Below are positions 1 through 8,577 of a stretch of 64,000 bases of DNA, piece after piece. Below the pieces are notes generated by a model that was not told the origin of the DNA, searched no databases, and worked only from the letters and a program-made list of their open reading frames with translations. The position numbers and the translations under genes are program-made. The stretch's first letter is position 1, and every line of letters starts with the position of its first letter. Source of the DNA: Gammaproteobacteria bacterium (GTDB lineage Bacteria; Pseudomonadota; Gammaproteobacteria; Steroidobacterales; Rariloculaceae); assembly GCA_022820625.1 (NCBI GenBank), contig JAJEFE010000169.1, positions 1 through 64,000 of the forward strand, read 5' to 3'.

Positions 1-2
1 CA

Positions 3-536
3 GGCGCGGACCCCGGCCAGCGCGTCGGCGGCCGTTCGGCGGCGCTTGGCGCGGCCGAAGCCGGGGATGCGCGGGCGCTCCGGCTGCTCGGCGAGATCGG
101 GGCGGACATTCACGCCGCGCGGGAGGATTCGGGCGCGACCACGCTCGAGCTGGCCGTGGCCGGCGGCCATGACGGCGCCGCGGCCTTCCTGATCGCCGCC
201 GGCGCGCCGCTGGACCGGCGCAACACCTTCGGCGCGACCGCGCTGATGGTCGCGGCGGAAAAGAACCGCGCCGGCATCGCCAGGGAGCTCATCCGCGCCG
301 GCGCGGACCCGGGCATTCCCGACGGCACGGGCATGACGCCTCTTCACAAGGCCGCGAGCCTGGGCCGCCGGAGCCTAGCCAGGGCGCTGCTCCGCGCCGG
401 CGCGGATCCGGAGGCCAGGGACAACCGCGGCCGCACGCCGCTGGTCGCCGCCCACCGGGCCGGCCACCCGCGCTTGGTGGAGGACCTGCGCGCCGCGGGC
501 GCGACGGACCTGGTGAGTTCGGGACGCCGGCCCTGA
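3..536 (+). CDS. Ankyrin-repeat protein, C-terminal part (5' end outside window)
   Basis: The reading frame is open from the left edge to a TGA at 534-536, so only the C-terminal ~177 residues are present. The protein is built of ~33-residue ankyrin units. Visible hallmarks are repeated A-A-G-A-x-P/D turns, the G-x-T-A-L and G-M-T-P-L-H-K-A helix starts, and G-R-T-P-L near the end. A GTG at 156 could act as an internal start but the repeat pattern runs through it, so the gene begins upstream. Ankyrin repeats mediate protein-protein contacts; the partner cannot be told from sequence. No downstream gene on the same strand follows for 595 bases. Confidence 0.85.
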   Translation, partial: GADPGQRVGGRSAALGAAEAGDARALRLLGEIGADIHAAREDSGATTLELAVAGGHDGAAAFLIAAGAPLDRRNTFGATALMVAAEKNRAGIARELIRAGADPGIPDGTGMTPLHKAASLGRRSLARALLRAGADPEARDNRGRTPLVAAHRAGHPRLVEDLRAAGATDLVSSGRRP

Positions 537-1131
537 GAGCCAGCAGTTGTGACGCCGGCATAATGCACGATCGGTGTTCTTGCGGGTTCTCTGCGCCGGG
601 ACGTGGACCGGCCGCGCAATAGACCGGTCAACAAACGGCAGCCTAAAGCAATGCTGATTTGGTGGTGCAATGAGCAATGCGTGCGGAAGCTTGGGAATCG
701 GAGGTAAGTGTTCTGGGGCCGGGGGATGAAATGAGTTCTATCGCAAGTTGTGCAAGGAATTCGTGGAATTTTCGCAGGTATCGGCGTTGCGTCCCCCCCC
801 CCCCCCCCCGGGGAACGAACGCTTACAACCGGAGCGCATTGGCAGGAGCAATTGATTGTGAGCATTGTCCAGCATGCACCACATTCCAGATTATCCGCGG
901 GGCGCCGCACACGTACCCGAACACGCACCTCTGGCGCGTCCGGCATCGACAGGACCGGCACCAGCTTCCCGTGTTTACACAGTGTTGATTCGGTCAAGAA
1001 TACTGCTTGACAGAACTTGTAAGCCGACGAGAAAAAGGCCGTAATAACAATGCGTTACAGCATATGATTCGATTTTTACGACGAACTTGTATCCAAACTC
1101 TACTGCTTCGCCATCGATTGAGGTGCCCACG
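537..1131. other. Gene-poor stretch with a long C run
   Basis: About 595 bases lie between the ankyrin gene and the lectin-like gene. Short open frames exist on both strands (for example 677-988 plus) but they have no recognisable domains, overlap each other and cross the C17 run, so none is called. A TTGACA hexamer is at 1007-1012 but I see no convincing -10 box at the right spacing. The gene at 1132 has its own ribosome binding site (GAGGTG, seven bases upstream of the ATG). Confidence 0.5.
793..809. repeat. Homopolymeric C tract (17 C, then 4 G)
   Basis: Seventeen consecutive C are followed immediately by GGGG at 810-813. Runs of this length are rare in bacterial genomes and are prone to slippage during replication and miscounting during sequencing. 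The tract lies in a non-coding stretch about 320 bases upstream of the lectin-like gene. Confidence 0.95.
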
Positions 1132-1875
1132 ATGAGAACAATCCAACAGATGTTGGGGGTCCTGGTCATCGCCCTGACAGGTACCGGACTCGCGTTTGCC
1201 CAGGGCGCCAATGCCCCGGGTCCCGGATTGCCGGAATCCGACGACATACCATCCAGCCTGATGACGTTCTTCGTGACCAGCGAACCTGTCGGCGACGGGG
1301 GCAATCTCGGCGGCCTGGAAGGCGCCGACGCCCACTGCCAGGCGCTGGCCGCGGCCGTGGACCAGGGACACAAGACCTGGCGCGCCTATCTCAGCACTCA
1401 GGAACGTCCTGGCCAGCCCGCCGTGAACGCCCGCGACCGCATCGGCGACGGCCCCTGGTACCACTCCAAGGCCAGGATTCTCGACTACCTGAACCGGCGG
1501 CTGAATCGCCCGCTCATCAAGTCGCAAATCCACGGCGACACGCTGCTGGAGGCGCAGCGGGGCAGCAACATGTCCAAGCAGTTCGCGCTCACCGAACACG
1601 GCGAACTGGTCAACGGCATCGGCGATCCGCTGCCCACGCTCCATGCCATTCTGACCGGCTCCCGAACCGACGGCCGCGCCTTCCCTCCAGGCGAAGACCG
1701 GACGTGCAACAACTGGACCAGCAACGGCGAGGGCGCAGCCCAGTTCGGCCATTCCGACCGGATCGGCGGCGGCAATCAGTCGTGGAACTCCGCCGGAACG
1801 ACAACGGGCTGCAGCCAGGACGACCTGGTCAGCTCGGGCGGCGCGGGCCTGTTCTACTGCTTCGCGATCGACTAG
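1132..1875 (+). CDS. Secreted endostatin/C-type-lectin-like protein
   Basis: A 247-residue protein with an N-terminal signal peptide (hydrophobic LGVLVIALTGTGLAFA followed by Q-G). The start at 1132 is preferred over an in-frame ATG at 1087 because GAGGTG lies seven bases upstream and the signal peptide then begins at the N-terminus. The mature part matches the collagen XV/XVIII endostatin-like, C-type-lectin-fold family. Hallmarks are F-V-T-S followed by G-G-N-L-G-G-L-x-G-A-D-A-H-C, A-R-D-R-I-G-x-G-P-W-Y, C-N-N-W-T-S and the terminal G-G-A-G-L-F-Y-C-F-A. Four cysteines likely form disulfides. Ligand unknown; probably periplasmic or surface exposed. It stands alone and converges on the PQQ dehydrogenase gene. 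Confidence 0.75.
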   Translation: MRTIQQMLGVLVIALTGTGLAFAQGANAPGPGLPESDDIPSSLMTFFVTSEPVGDGGNLGGLEGADAHCQALAAAVDQGHKTWRAYLSTQERPGQPAVNARDRIGDGPWYHSKARILDYLNRRLNRPLIKSQIHGDTLLEAQRGSNMSKQFALTEHGELVNGIGDPLPTLHAILTGSRTDGRAFPPGEDRTCNNWTSNGEGAAQFGHSDRIGGGNQSWNSAGTTTGCSQDDLVSSGGAGLFYCFAID

Positions 1876-1894
1876 TCGCGAAAGTCTCCAGCAG

Positions 1895-3532
1895 TCAATC
1901 CCGCAACCCGAATACGAAAAGGCCGTTACCGGCGGCGACGGCCACGTACTGCGTGCCGTCTACTGCGTAACTGATCGGCCCGTTGGCGATATCGCCACCG
2001 AGATTGGTTCGCCACAGCAGATCCCCCGTCACCGCGTCCAGGGCGTGGAAGTAGCCCTCGCGTCCTCCGGTGAAGAGAACATCGGTTGCCGTCGTCAGGA
2101 TCCCGCTGGTGGTCACGTCGGTCATTTCGAACTTCCAGCGATGCTCACCGGTAACGGGATCGATGGCGATCACGGCACCCGTACCGACCGCCTCGGTCCA
2201 GTTGTTGATGCGGCTGCCACGCAGGCTCGGTATGTTGGGTCCCCCCGGTATGGGGGTGCCCGGAATGCCGCCCAGGAACCTCAGCCCCTCCTGGTACTCC
2301 TGCTCCTCCGGCCAGAAAACCGAGCCGTAATTCTCCCACACCGAAACGTAGAAGAGCCCGGTGCGAGGACTGTAGGACGGCGAGTACCAGTTGGTAGCCC
2401 CCTGCACGCCGGGATAGGTCGTCTCCCCCGGCGGTTGCGGTGTCTCGATGGGCCGGCCGCTCTCGCTCAGGCCGCTGGCCCAGTTGACTTCGGTGAACGG
2501 TTCGCCGCGGACGAATTCTCCGTTCGTCCTGTCCAGCACGTAGAAGAAGCCATTGCGGTTGGCCCAGAGCATCTGCCTCCCGCTGCTGAACGTCTCAAGG
2601 CCGATATCGGCCAGGACCGGGATCTGAACGGCGTCATAATCGTAATCGTCGTTCGGGGTGAACTGGAAATACCACTGGAGTTCGCCGGTGTCCGGATCCA
2701 GGGCCACCACGGCATCCGAATACAGGTTGTCGCCGGGTCGTTGCGCCGGATTCCAGTCCGGCCCGGGATTGCCGATGCCCCAGTAGGTCTGGTCGAGGTC
2801 CGGATCGTACGATCCCGTGAGCCAGACCGACGCCCCGCCGTGCTGCCAGGCGTCGGTGTCGCCCTCCCAGGTTTCGTGGCCCGGTTCGCCGGGTCCCGGA
2901 ATCGTGTAGAACTTCCAGGCCTCCTCGCCCGTCTCGGCGTCATAGGCCGAGATGAAGCCCCGGATTCCGAATTCCCCGCCGGCGACTCCGATGATCACCT
3001 TGTCCTTCACGACCAGCGGGGCCAGTGTCATGGCGTAGCCGGCGCTGGGATCGGCGACCGCATTGCGCCAGACGGGCTGCCCGTTGACGGCGTCGATGGC
3101 GATCAACTGGGCATCCAGTGTTGCCATGAACAGCGTGTCGCCCAGCATCGCCAGCCCGCGATTGACCCGGCCGCAGCAGGGGCGGGACAGGTTGGAAGGA
3201 TTGTGCCGGTAGTCCCAGAACACGCGCCCGCGCACCGCATCCAGGGCGACGGCCGTGTTCGGAGCCTCGGTGAGGTACATGATCCCGTCCACGACCAGCG
3301 GCGTGCTCTCGAACTTTTCCAGCGACTGGGCCTGAAAGACCCATTTCAGCTCCAGTTCGCCCACATTCGCGGGCGTGATCTGATCCAGAAGGCTGTACCG
3401 GGTGCTCGCGTAGGTACCGGAGTAGGTCAACCAGTTGTGAGGCTCCTCGCCGGCGTTCAGCAGCCGTTCGAAGCTCACCTGCGCTTGCAGGCCGAGGGGC
3501 GCCAACAGCAGCAATAGCGTGATCCGAGACAT
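1895..3532 (-). CDS. PQQ-dependent alcohol dehydrogenase-type quinoprotein
   Basis: A 545-residue periplasmic quinoprotein beginning with a signal peptide (SRITLLLLLAPLGLQAQ). It carries the features of the methanol/ethanol dehydrogenase family: a vicinal Cys-Cys pair (about residues 119-120) that packs on PQQ, G-E-F-G-I-R-G (Glu about 187), G-N-P-G-P-D-W-N (Asn about 255) and the D-Y-D-Y-D catalytic Asp segment (about 296-300). W-motif propeller blades end with G-L-F-V-F-G-L near the C-terminus. It has no haem-binding CxxCH of its own, so electrons probably pass to the diheme cytochrome encoded just upstream. Its ATG overlaps the cytochrome stop by one base (TGATG), indicating translational coupling. 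Substrate unknown. Confidence 0.9.
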   Translation of the reverse strand: MSRITLLLLLAPLGLQAQVSFERLLNAGEEPHNWLTYSGTYASTRYSLLDQITPANVGELELKWVFQAQSLEKFESTPLVVDGIMYLTEAPNTAVALDAVRGRVFWDYRHNPSNLSRPCCGRVNRGLAMLGDTLFMATLDAQLIAIDAVNGQPVWRNAVADPSAGYAMTLAPLVVKDKVIIGVAGGEFGIRGFISAYDAETGEEAWKFYTIPGPGEPGHETWEGDTDAWQHGGASVWLTGSYDPDLDQTYWGIGNPGPDWNPAQRPGDNLYSDAVVALDPDTGELQWYFQFTPNDDYDYDAVQIPVLADIGLETFSSGRQMLWANRNGFFYVLDRTNGEFVRGEPFTEVNWASGLSESGRPIETPQPPGETTYPGVQGATNWYSPSYSPRTGLFYVSVWENYGSVFWPEEQEYQEGLRFLGGIPGTPIPGGPNIPSLRGSRINNWTEAVGTGAVIAIDPVTGEHRWKFEMTDVTTSGILTTATDVLFTGGREGYFHALDAVTGDLLWRTNLGGDIANGPISYAVDGTQYVAVAAGNGLFVFGLRD

Positions 3533-4296
3533 CAGTTCATCCCCTTCAACGATCGCAGGTAGGCCAGCAAGTCGGCCACCTCCTCTTCTGAGAAAACGCC
3601 GGCGTAGGACGGCAGATCCCACGCCGCGAGAATCGTGTACTCGCGCAAGTCCGCCTTGTCCAGGGACAGCAGCCGCTCGTCTTGGGCGATGAGTTGCACG
3701 GAGTAGGTGTCCTCGTTGAGGCGCCGACCGTTGATCACCGTACCGTCCGCCGTGACCACGCGAACGGCGCGGTTCATGGGCAGGGTCGAGCCGTGCGGGT
3801 CCTCCAGGGCACGGCTCAGGACGGCCGCGCTGCGGACCGCGCCGATATCGCTCAGGTCCGGAGCGAACCGCGGACCCTGTCCGGCGACGCGGTGACAACT
3901 TCCGCAGTCGCCCCTGCCCTGGAACAACGCCTGACCGCTGGTTGCATCCCCCAATGCCACTCCGCCGATTTCGGTGTCCATGTTGCGGAGGTAGGCGACC
4001 AGCGCAACCAGTTCGGCATTCTCGTACGCGCCCGCCACCATAGCCGTGCCCGGAATCCCGTCGAGCAGAACACCCCTGAGATCACGGTCCGAGGCAGCGT
4101 GGCGGAACACGCCGCTGCGCAGGTTGACGCCCGGAAACAGGTCGCCGGATTCACCATGGCACACCACGCAATAGGTAGCGTACAGGGTTGAACCGTAGGC
4201 AATGTCGGCCTGTTCGTACTGCCCGACATGGGCCTGCGCCATGAGTTGACCGCCGGCAAAGAAACTCGCCAGCACACCGAACAGCAGTCTTGTCAC
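3532..4296 (-). CDS. Periplasmic diheme cytochrome c
   Basis: A 254-residue secreted protein with GTG start (GGGGA about ten bases upstream) and a signal peptide ending near AQA. Two c-type haem motifs are visible, CVVCH near residue 43 and CGSCH near residue 131, so there are two cytochrome c domains. A C-terminal segment (V-T-A-D-G-T-V-I-N-G-R followed by L-D-K-A-D-L-R-E-Y) resembles the small beta domain found in PVC-type haem-binding proteins. It sits directly upstream of the PQQ dehydrogenase and overlaps its start, so it is the likely electron acceptor of that enzyme. The last helix has an L-L-A-Y-L-R motif typical of cytochrome c C-termini. Confidence 0.88.
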   Translation of the reverse strand: MTRLLFGVLASFFAGGQLMAQAHVGQYEQADIAYGSTLYATYCVVCHGESGDLFPGVNLRSGVFRHAASDRDLRGVLLDGIPGTAMVAGAYENAELVALVAYLRNMDTEIGGVALGDATSGQALFQGRGDCGSCHRVAGQGPRFAPDLSDIGAVRSAAVLSRALEDPHGSTLPMNRAVRVVTADGTVINGRRLNEDTYSVQLIAQDERLLSLDKADLREYTILAAWDLPSYAGVFSEEEVADLLAYLRSLKGMN

Positions 4297-4322
4297 TGTC
4301 GTATCCCCATTTGAAAAATCGG

Positions 4323-5270
4323 TCAGTAGATCGCGGCCGGCGCCACCGTCGAGCCCGTCGCCCCGCGAATCTTCAGCGGCTGCATGACGAACGCGAACTC
4401 GTACACCTGCCGTGCCGCCAGTTCATCCAGCTTCATTCTCTCCAGCAGGTGGATCCCGTTGACCACCAGCATGATCTGGTGGACCGGCAGCGAGATGCCG
4501 GAATCCGGATTCGGCTGGATCTCCACGGGTTGATTGTCGGCGCCCACGAGCATCGGGTCCTGGGTCACCAGCCATTCAGCGGCGGCTATGCCGATACCCG
4601 GCGCCCGGCCGAGGAAACGTGGAACGTCGGTTTCCCAGAGTTGCCCCCATCCGGTATGGATGATCACAGCGTCGCCGGGCTCGAGCGACAGGTCTGCGTC
4701 GGCCAGCGCCTGCTGCAGGTCGTCCATCGTGATCTCGTAATCATCGGGAAGAATGTCGACGCCCTTGAGCCGGGCAATATCCAGCAGCACGCCCCGGGTC
4801 ATGAGCATGCCCACGTTTTCGATCCCGAGGTTCGTGAATCCCGACCGTGTCAGCGACTCGCTGACGCGAAAGCAGTTGTAGAGCGTGTCGCCGATGGTCT
4901 GGTGGCTGAAGCCGTCGAACTGCGTACCCACCTGGCCCAACTCGGTGACGACGATTTCCTCGTTGGACCCCCGCCGGTTGCTCTGGGGATTCATCCCCGT
5001 CGGCTTGAGATAGAGGTCGAAATGGCGGTTACCCAGAGGGATGGACTCATGCAGCTCATGCCCAAGTTCAACCACTTCGCCACGGTTGATCAGGCGCGCC
5101 GCCCGCAGCACGGTGGACGGTCCCATGTGGTTCGCCGAGCCCCGCTCGTCGCCCTCCCCCCACCTGGATGGGCAGCGGTCCTCTTCGGCGGGTGGCAGCC
5201 AGGATTGAGCATTGGCTGCGGGCAATGCCAGGCAGAGTATGGCCAGGACGGGAACGCTTCCTTGTTTCAT
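4323..5270 (-). CDS. Cyclase-family (kynurenine formamidase-like) metal hydrolase, secreted
   Basis: A 315-residue protein with a signal peptide (VPVLAILCLALPAANA) and a strong ribosome binding site (GAAGGAGA) before the ATG. It belongs to the putative cyclase family (PF04199). The family metal-site signature H-x-G-T-H-x-D-x-P-x-H appears as G-T-Q-F-D-G-F-S-H, with Gln in place of the first motif His, as in the subset of this family that reads G-T-Q-x-D-G. The later I-H-T-G-W-G segment also fits. The reaction is probably hydrolysis of an amide or lactone; substrate unknown. It lies 26 bases upstream of the cytochrome c/PQQ dehydrogenase pair on the same strand, so the three probably form one operon. 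Confidence 0.8.
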   Translation of the reverse strand: MKQGSVPVLAILCLALPAANAQSWLPPAEEDRCPSRWGEGDERGSANHMGPSTVLRAARLINRGEVVELGHELHESIPLGNRHFDLYLKPTGMNPQSNRRGSNEEIVVTELGQVGTQFDGFSHQTIGDTLYNCFRVSESLTRSGFTNLGIENVGMLMTRGVLLDIARLKGVDILPDDYEITMDDLQQALADADLSLEPGDAVIIHTGWGQLWETDVPRFLGRAPGIGIAAAEWLVTQDPMLVGADNQPVEIQPNPDSGISLPVHQIMLVVNGIHLLERMKLDELAARQVYEFAFVMQPLKIRGATGSTVAPAAIY

Positions 5271-5409
5271 TGCTCTCCTTCTTCGTTGATTCGTATCGGA
5301 GACTCTCGGTATCGAGCTTACCCGAAATTGCGTGCAACGTAGCGGCGTTAGCCTGCGACAAGGTATGCGGCATGTCCATCACGCTCTTTTCGCGCCTGCC
5401 GGTTGCGGT

Positions 5410-6618
5410 ATGCTTGCCGGCACCATGAGTGCTTCCATGATGACTGCCGGTGGATCAGCCACCGTGATGCTGCCCATGAACCGGCGCCCGGTGGGCATTG
5501 GTGTAATCGCCGGTATCGTGCTTGCCGTCTATCTCGCCCAGAGTTTCGGGTGGCGCCAGGGAGCGCTGTTCGTTGTCGGGTTCGGTGCCGGCATTGTCCT
5601 GTACCACGCGGCATTCGGCTTTACTTCGGCCTGGCGCCGTGCCATCCGGTCCGGCCGTTCGGCGGGATTGCGGGCGCAACTGCTGATGCTGGCTGTCACG
5701 GCGCTGGCGTTCCTGCCGTTGATTGCGGATGGCCAACTCTGGGGCATGGAACTGCGCGGCAATGTTCGGCCGCTGAGCCTGTCGGTCGCTGCGGGCGCGT
5801 TCCTGTTCGGCATCGGCATGCAACTGGGCGGCGGCTGCGCGTCGGGAACGCTGTTCACGGTTGGCGGCGGCAGTGTCCGCATGGTGGCCACGCTGGCTGC
5901 CTTCATTGCCGGTTCCGCGCTGGGCGCCTTTCACCGGCCGGCCTGGGAAGCCGCGGCGCCGAGCGCGGGTCCGGTCTCGCTTGAGGGACTCCTGGGCATG
6001 CCGGGGGCGCTGGCAGCGACGCTGGCCTTGCTCGCGGCGGCCTGGATCATCACCAACAGAATCGAGCGCCGGCGCCACGGAGACATTGCACCTGTGAGCG
6101 CCGCACCAACGCGGGCCGAGTGGCTGCGCGGACCCTGGCCGCTGATCGCCGGCGCGCTGGGACTGGCAGCGGTGAACGTCGCCACGCTGGCGCTGGCGGG
6201 AAGGCCGTGGGGCATCACATCCGGATTCGCCCTCTGGGGCTCGAAGGCATTGGCCGCGCTGGGTGTGGACGTCGCCTCCTGGCCGTACTGGCAGGGATCG
6301 GCCGCGCTGGAGGCAAGCGTCTTCAGCGACATCACCTCGGTCATGAACATGGGAATCCTGCTCGGGGCGCTGACGGCAGCGGGGCTGGCCGGGCGATTCT
6401 CCCCTGTCTGGCGGATTCCGGCCCGATCGCTGGCCGCCGCGGTACTCGGCGGACTGTTGCTGGGCTACGGCGCCCGCATCGCCTACGGGTGCAATATCGG
6501 GGCGTTCTTCAGCGGCGTCGCCTCGACCAGTCTGCATGGCTGGTTGTGGCTGGTGGCGGCCTTCGCGGGGAGTGTGCTGGGTATCCGCATGCGGCCCTGG
6601 TTCGGGCTTGCAAAATAG
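5410..6618 (+). CDS. YeeE/YedE-family sulfur-compound transporter
   Basis: A roughly 402-residue polytopic membrane protein with about nine hydrophobic segments. It has two related halves carrying the family signatures G-G-G-C-A-S-G near the middle and G-Y-G-A-R-I-A-Y-G-C-N-I-G-A near the C-terminus. The Cys residues in these motifs are those used by thiosulfate-transporting TsuA/YeeE proteins. The start is uncertain: ATGs at 5410 and 5425 are both possible and the frame is open further up. Transport of thiosulfate or a related reduced sulfur compound is inferred from family. The soxC/soxD-like genes 2-4 kb away make a sulfur role plausible. Confidence 0.82.
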   Translation: MLAGTMSASMMTAGGSATVMLPMNRRPVGIGVIAGIVLAVYLAQSFGWRQGALFVVGFGAGIVLYHAAFGFTSAWRRAIRSGRSAGLRAQLLMLAVTALAFLPLIADGQLWGMELRGNVRPLSLSVAAGAFLFGIGMQLGGGCASGTLFTVGGGSVRMVATLAAFIAGSALGAFHRPAWEAAAPSAGPVSLEGLLGMPGALAATLALLAAAWIITNRIERRRHGDIAPVSAAPTRAEWLRGPWPLIAGALGLAAVNVATLALAGRPWGITSGFALWGSKALAALGVDVASWPYWQGSAALEASVFSDITSVMNMGILLGALTAAGLAGRFSPVWRIPARSLAAAVLGGLLLGYGARIAYGCNIGAFFSGVASTSLHGWLWLVAAFAGSVLGIRMRPWFGLAK

Positions 6619-6694
6619 CAATGCGACTTCGCGTTTTTTTCAATTCAGGCGGCGATTGCGCCTGCTAGAATCGACACCATGACCATTTGACAGG

Positions 6695-7120
6695 GTGAAA
6701 CAAGTGAAAATGGACCATGCGCGCGTTTTCTCATCCCCCCTTCACGTGCTTGTTCCCTTGTTAGTCCTTTCGTTACCGGCATCAGGACACCATTCATTTT
6801 CGGTGCAGTACGACGACACCAGGCCGATCACCATCCAGGGGTGGCTGACCAAGGTCGAGTGGACCAATCCGCACGTGTACTTCTATCTGGATGTGGAGGG
6901 CAAGGAGAACGATGTCGAGAACTGGGCCTTCGAGATGGTGGCGCCCATCGTGCTCGAGCGCCGCGGCTGGACGCGCAACACGCTTCAGATCGGCGAAGAA
7001 ATCGAAGTCGATGGTTATCTTGCGAGGGACGGCAGCCGCCTGGCGAGTGCTGAAACGCTGCTCATCGTTCGTACCGGAGAACGGCACTCCGGCACCACCA
7101 CTCAGCTACTTTCGGAATAG
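6695..7120 (+). CDS. DUF6152 family secreted protein
   Basis: A small protein (141 residues from a GTG at 6695, or 136 from the ATG at 6710) with a signal peptide ending in L-P-A-S-G. The mature start H-H-S-F-S-x-x-Y-D followed by V-E-W-T-N-P-H-V-Y-F-Y-L-D-V is the diagnostic pattern of DUF6152. No catalytic residues are known for this family. It is followed 48 bases later by another secreted protein that often accompanies DUF6152 genes, so they probably work together. Confidence 0.8.
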   Translation: MKQVKMDHARVFSSPLHVLVPLLVLSLPASGHHSFSVQYDDTRPITIQGWLTKVEWTNPHVYFYLDVEGKENDVENWAFEMVAPIVLERRGWTRNTLQIGEEIEVDGYLARDGSRLASAETLLIVRTGERHSGTTTQLLSE

Positions 7121-7168
7121 TGTCGTCCGGAGCAGGCTCATCCGAAGGAACCAGCAGCGCGGTTGCCG

Positions 7169-7981
7169 ATGAAATTCCTAGCACGAACCGCCCTGCCCTG
7201 CCTGGCTGCGCTGGTCGTCCCCGGGGCAGCTTTGGCTCAGGCCAGTCCGGATAATCCGGGCGAATCGGCGCGACCGGTACCGCGACTGCCCGACGGCACC
7301 GTGAACCTGGGCCCTGCGCCGGGAGAGACAGGCCACTGGGATACGGGACGCGGCGGCGCTCTCATGGAAAACAACGTGGAACTGAACGGCTTCTTTCTCG
7401 TCGACCCGTCGGATGTGGACCGGGTGGCGCCGTTCAAGCCATGGGCGCGGGAACTGTTCCTGGCACGGCAGGCCAACCTCGGACTCCACGACCCGCATCC
7501 ACGATGCTCGGGGAATGGTGGACCACGCACCTTCGATACGCCCTACGGCATCGATTTCGTCCAGGATGCCAACCGGCAGCGCATCCTGATACTGGTCGGC
7601 TGGTCGCGGCGCTGGCGCGAAATCCACATGGACGGCCGTCCGCACCCGGACCTGGAGACCTTTACGCCCACCTTCTTCGGGCATTCCGTCGGTCATTGGC
7701 AGGGCGACACGCTGGTCATCGACTCGGTGGGATTCAACGAAAGGTTCTGGTTCACCCGAAAGCCCATGGGCATGGTGCATACCGAATCGCTGCACCTGGT
7801 GGAACGCATCTCCCGGCCCGATTACCGCACGCTGCGCTACGAGGTTACCGTGGACGATCCGGCGGCCTATACGCGTCCCTGGACAGCGAGTTGGGAATTG
7901 CCCTGGACGGAGTTTGAAATCGTCGAATACCTGTGCAACGAGAACAACCTGGACCCGGTGCACTTTGTCGGTCCGCAATAG
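7169..7981 (+). CDS. Secreted protein of unknown function, DUF6152 partner
   Basis: A 270-residue protein with a clear signal peptide (ARTALPCLAALVVPGAALAQ). The ATG at 7169 is preferred over a TTG two codons upstream. The mature part contains L-P-D-G-T-V-N-L-G-P-A-P-G, P-Y-G-I-D-F-V-Q-D and G-H-S-V-G-H-W-Q-G-D-T-L-V-I-D-S-V-G-F-N. I recognise this pattern from conserved uncharacterised periplasmic proteins next to DUF6152 genes, but no function is established. The regular aromatic beta-rich pattern suggests a ligand-binding or hydrolase fold. Downstream are 164 AT-richer bases before the next gene. Confidence 0.6.
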   Translation: MKFLARTALPCLAALVVPGAALAQASPDNPGESARPVPRLPDGTVNLGPAPGETGHWDTGRGGALMENNVELNGFFLVDPSDVDRVAPFKPWARELFLARQANLGLHDPHPRCSGNGGPRTFDTPYGIDFVQDANRQRILILVGWSRRWREIHMDGRPHPDLETFTPTFFGHSVGHWQGDTLVIDSVGFNERFWFTRKPMGMVHTESLHLVERISRPDYRTLRYEVTVDDPAAYTRPWTASWELPWTEFEIVEYLCNENNLDPVHFVGPQ

Positions 7982-8145
7982 ATTGGTGTGCGCCGGTCGC
8001 ACGATCAGCGACAGTACTACAACAAATGGCTTACACGCGATTGTTACTTGTGCTTCGATCTATCATATGTCGAATCTTCCCGAATAAACATACCTAAGTT
8101 AATGAATTTAAGAAATAATTCTTCATACGACAACAGGCGGTCACC

Positions 8146-8577
8146 ATGATCAGACTCATCATTGCAAGCTCAGCCGTAGTCATCCTCGCGTTCGCGCACC
8201 AGGGCCTCTCCCAGCAACCGCTCATGGAGCCGGAGATGGCGCTTTACAACTTCAGCGAGATGGAACCCCGCGGCAGGGAAGGTTTCAGTGCCCATTTCGT
8301 TTCCGCCGCGACCATTCGGATGCTTCGGGCCGAAGTCAGCGCCGGGACGTCCACCACTCACCACAACCACCCGGACGAGGAAATGGTCTACGTGGTAGAG
8401 GGTCGAATCCGTGTATTCAGCGGAGGCAACGAGGTGGAGCTGGGAGCGGGCGAACTCGTGGTGTTTCCGGCCTATGTCGACCACCACTATGAAGCGATCG
8501 TGGACTCGATGACGATCGAGGTATTTGGTCCGGGACGTACCTTCGGTGCCCCAGCGGGCATGGGCATGGGCGGCTAG
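8146..8577 (+). CDS. Secreted cupin-domain protein
   Basis: A 143-residue protein with a signal peptide (IIASSAVVILAFAHQGLS) and a single cupin_2 domain. The first cupin motif is seen as H-H-N-H-P-D-E-E-M-V-Y-V-V-E-G and the second as P-A-Y-V-D-H-H-Y-E-A, giving a His/Glu metal site. Function unknown; single-domain cupins bind small ligands or act as dioxygenases or isomerases. Its stop codon overlaps the stop of the convergent soxD-like gene by three bases. The upstream 164-base stretch is visibly AT-rich and contains the short inverted repeat AAGAA-ATAA-TTCTT. Confidence 0.8.
   Translation: MIRLIIASSAVVILAFAHQGLSQQPLMEPEMALYNFSEMEPRGREGFSAHFVSAATIRMLRAEVSAGTSTTHHNHPDEEMVYVVEGRIRVFSGGNEVELGAGELVVFPAYVDHHYEAIVDSMTIEVFGPGRTFGAPAGMGMGG

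Noticed and set aside
677-988. Short frames around the C run
   Set aside because: No homology cue and the frames depend on the exact number of C residues.
2045-3517. 490-residue open frame on the plus strand
   Set aside because: It is the complement of the PQQ dehydrogenase; GC-rich DNA keeps the opposite frame open. No domain pattern or ribosome binding site.
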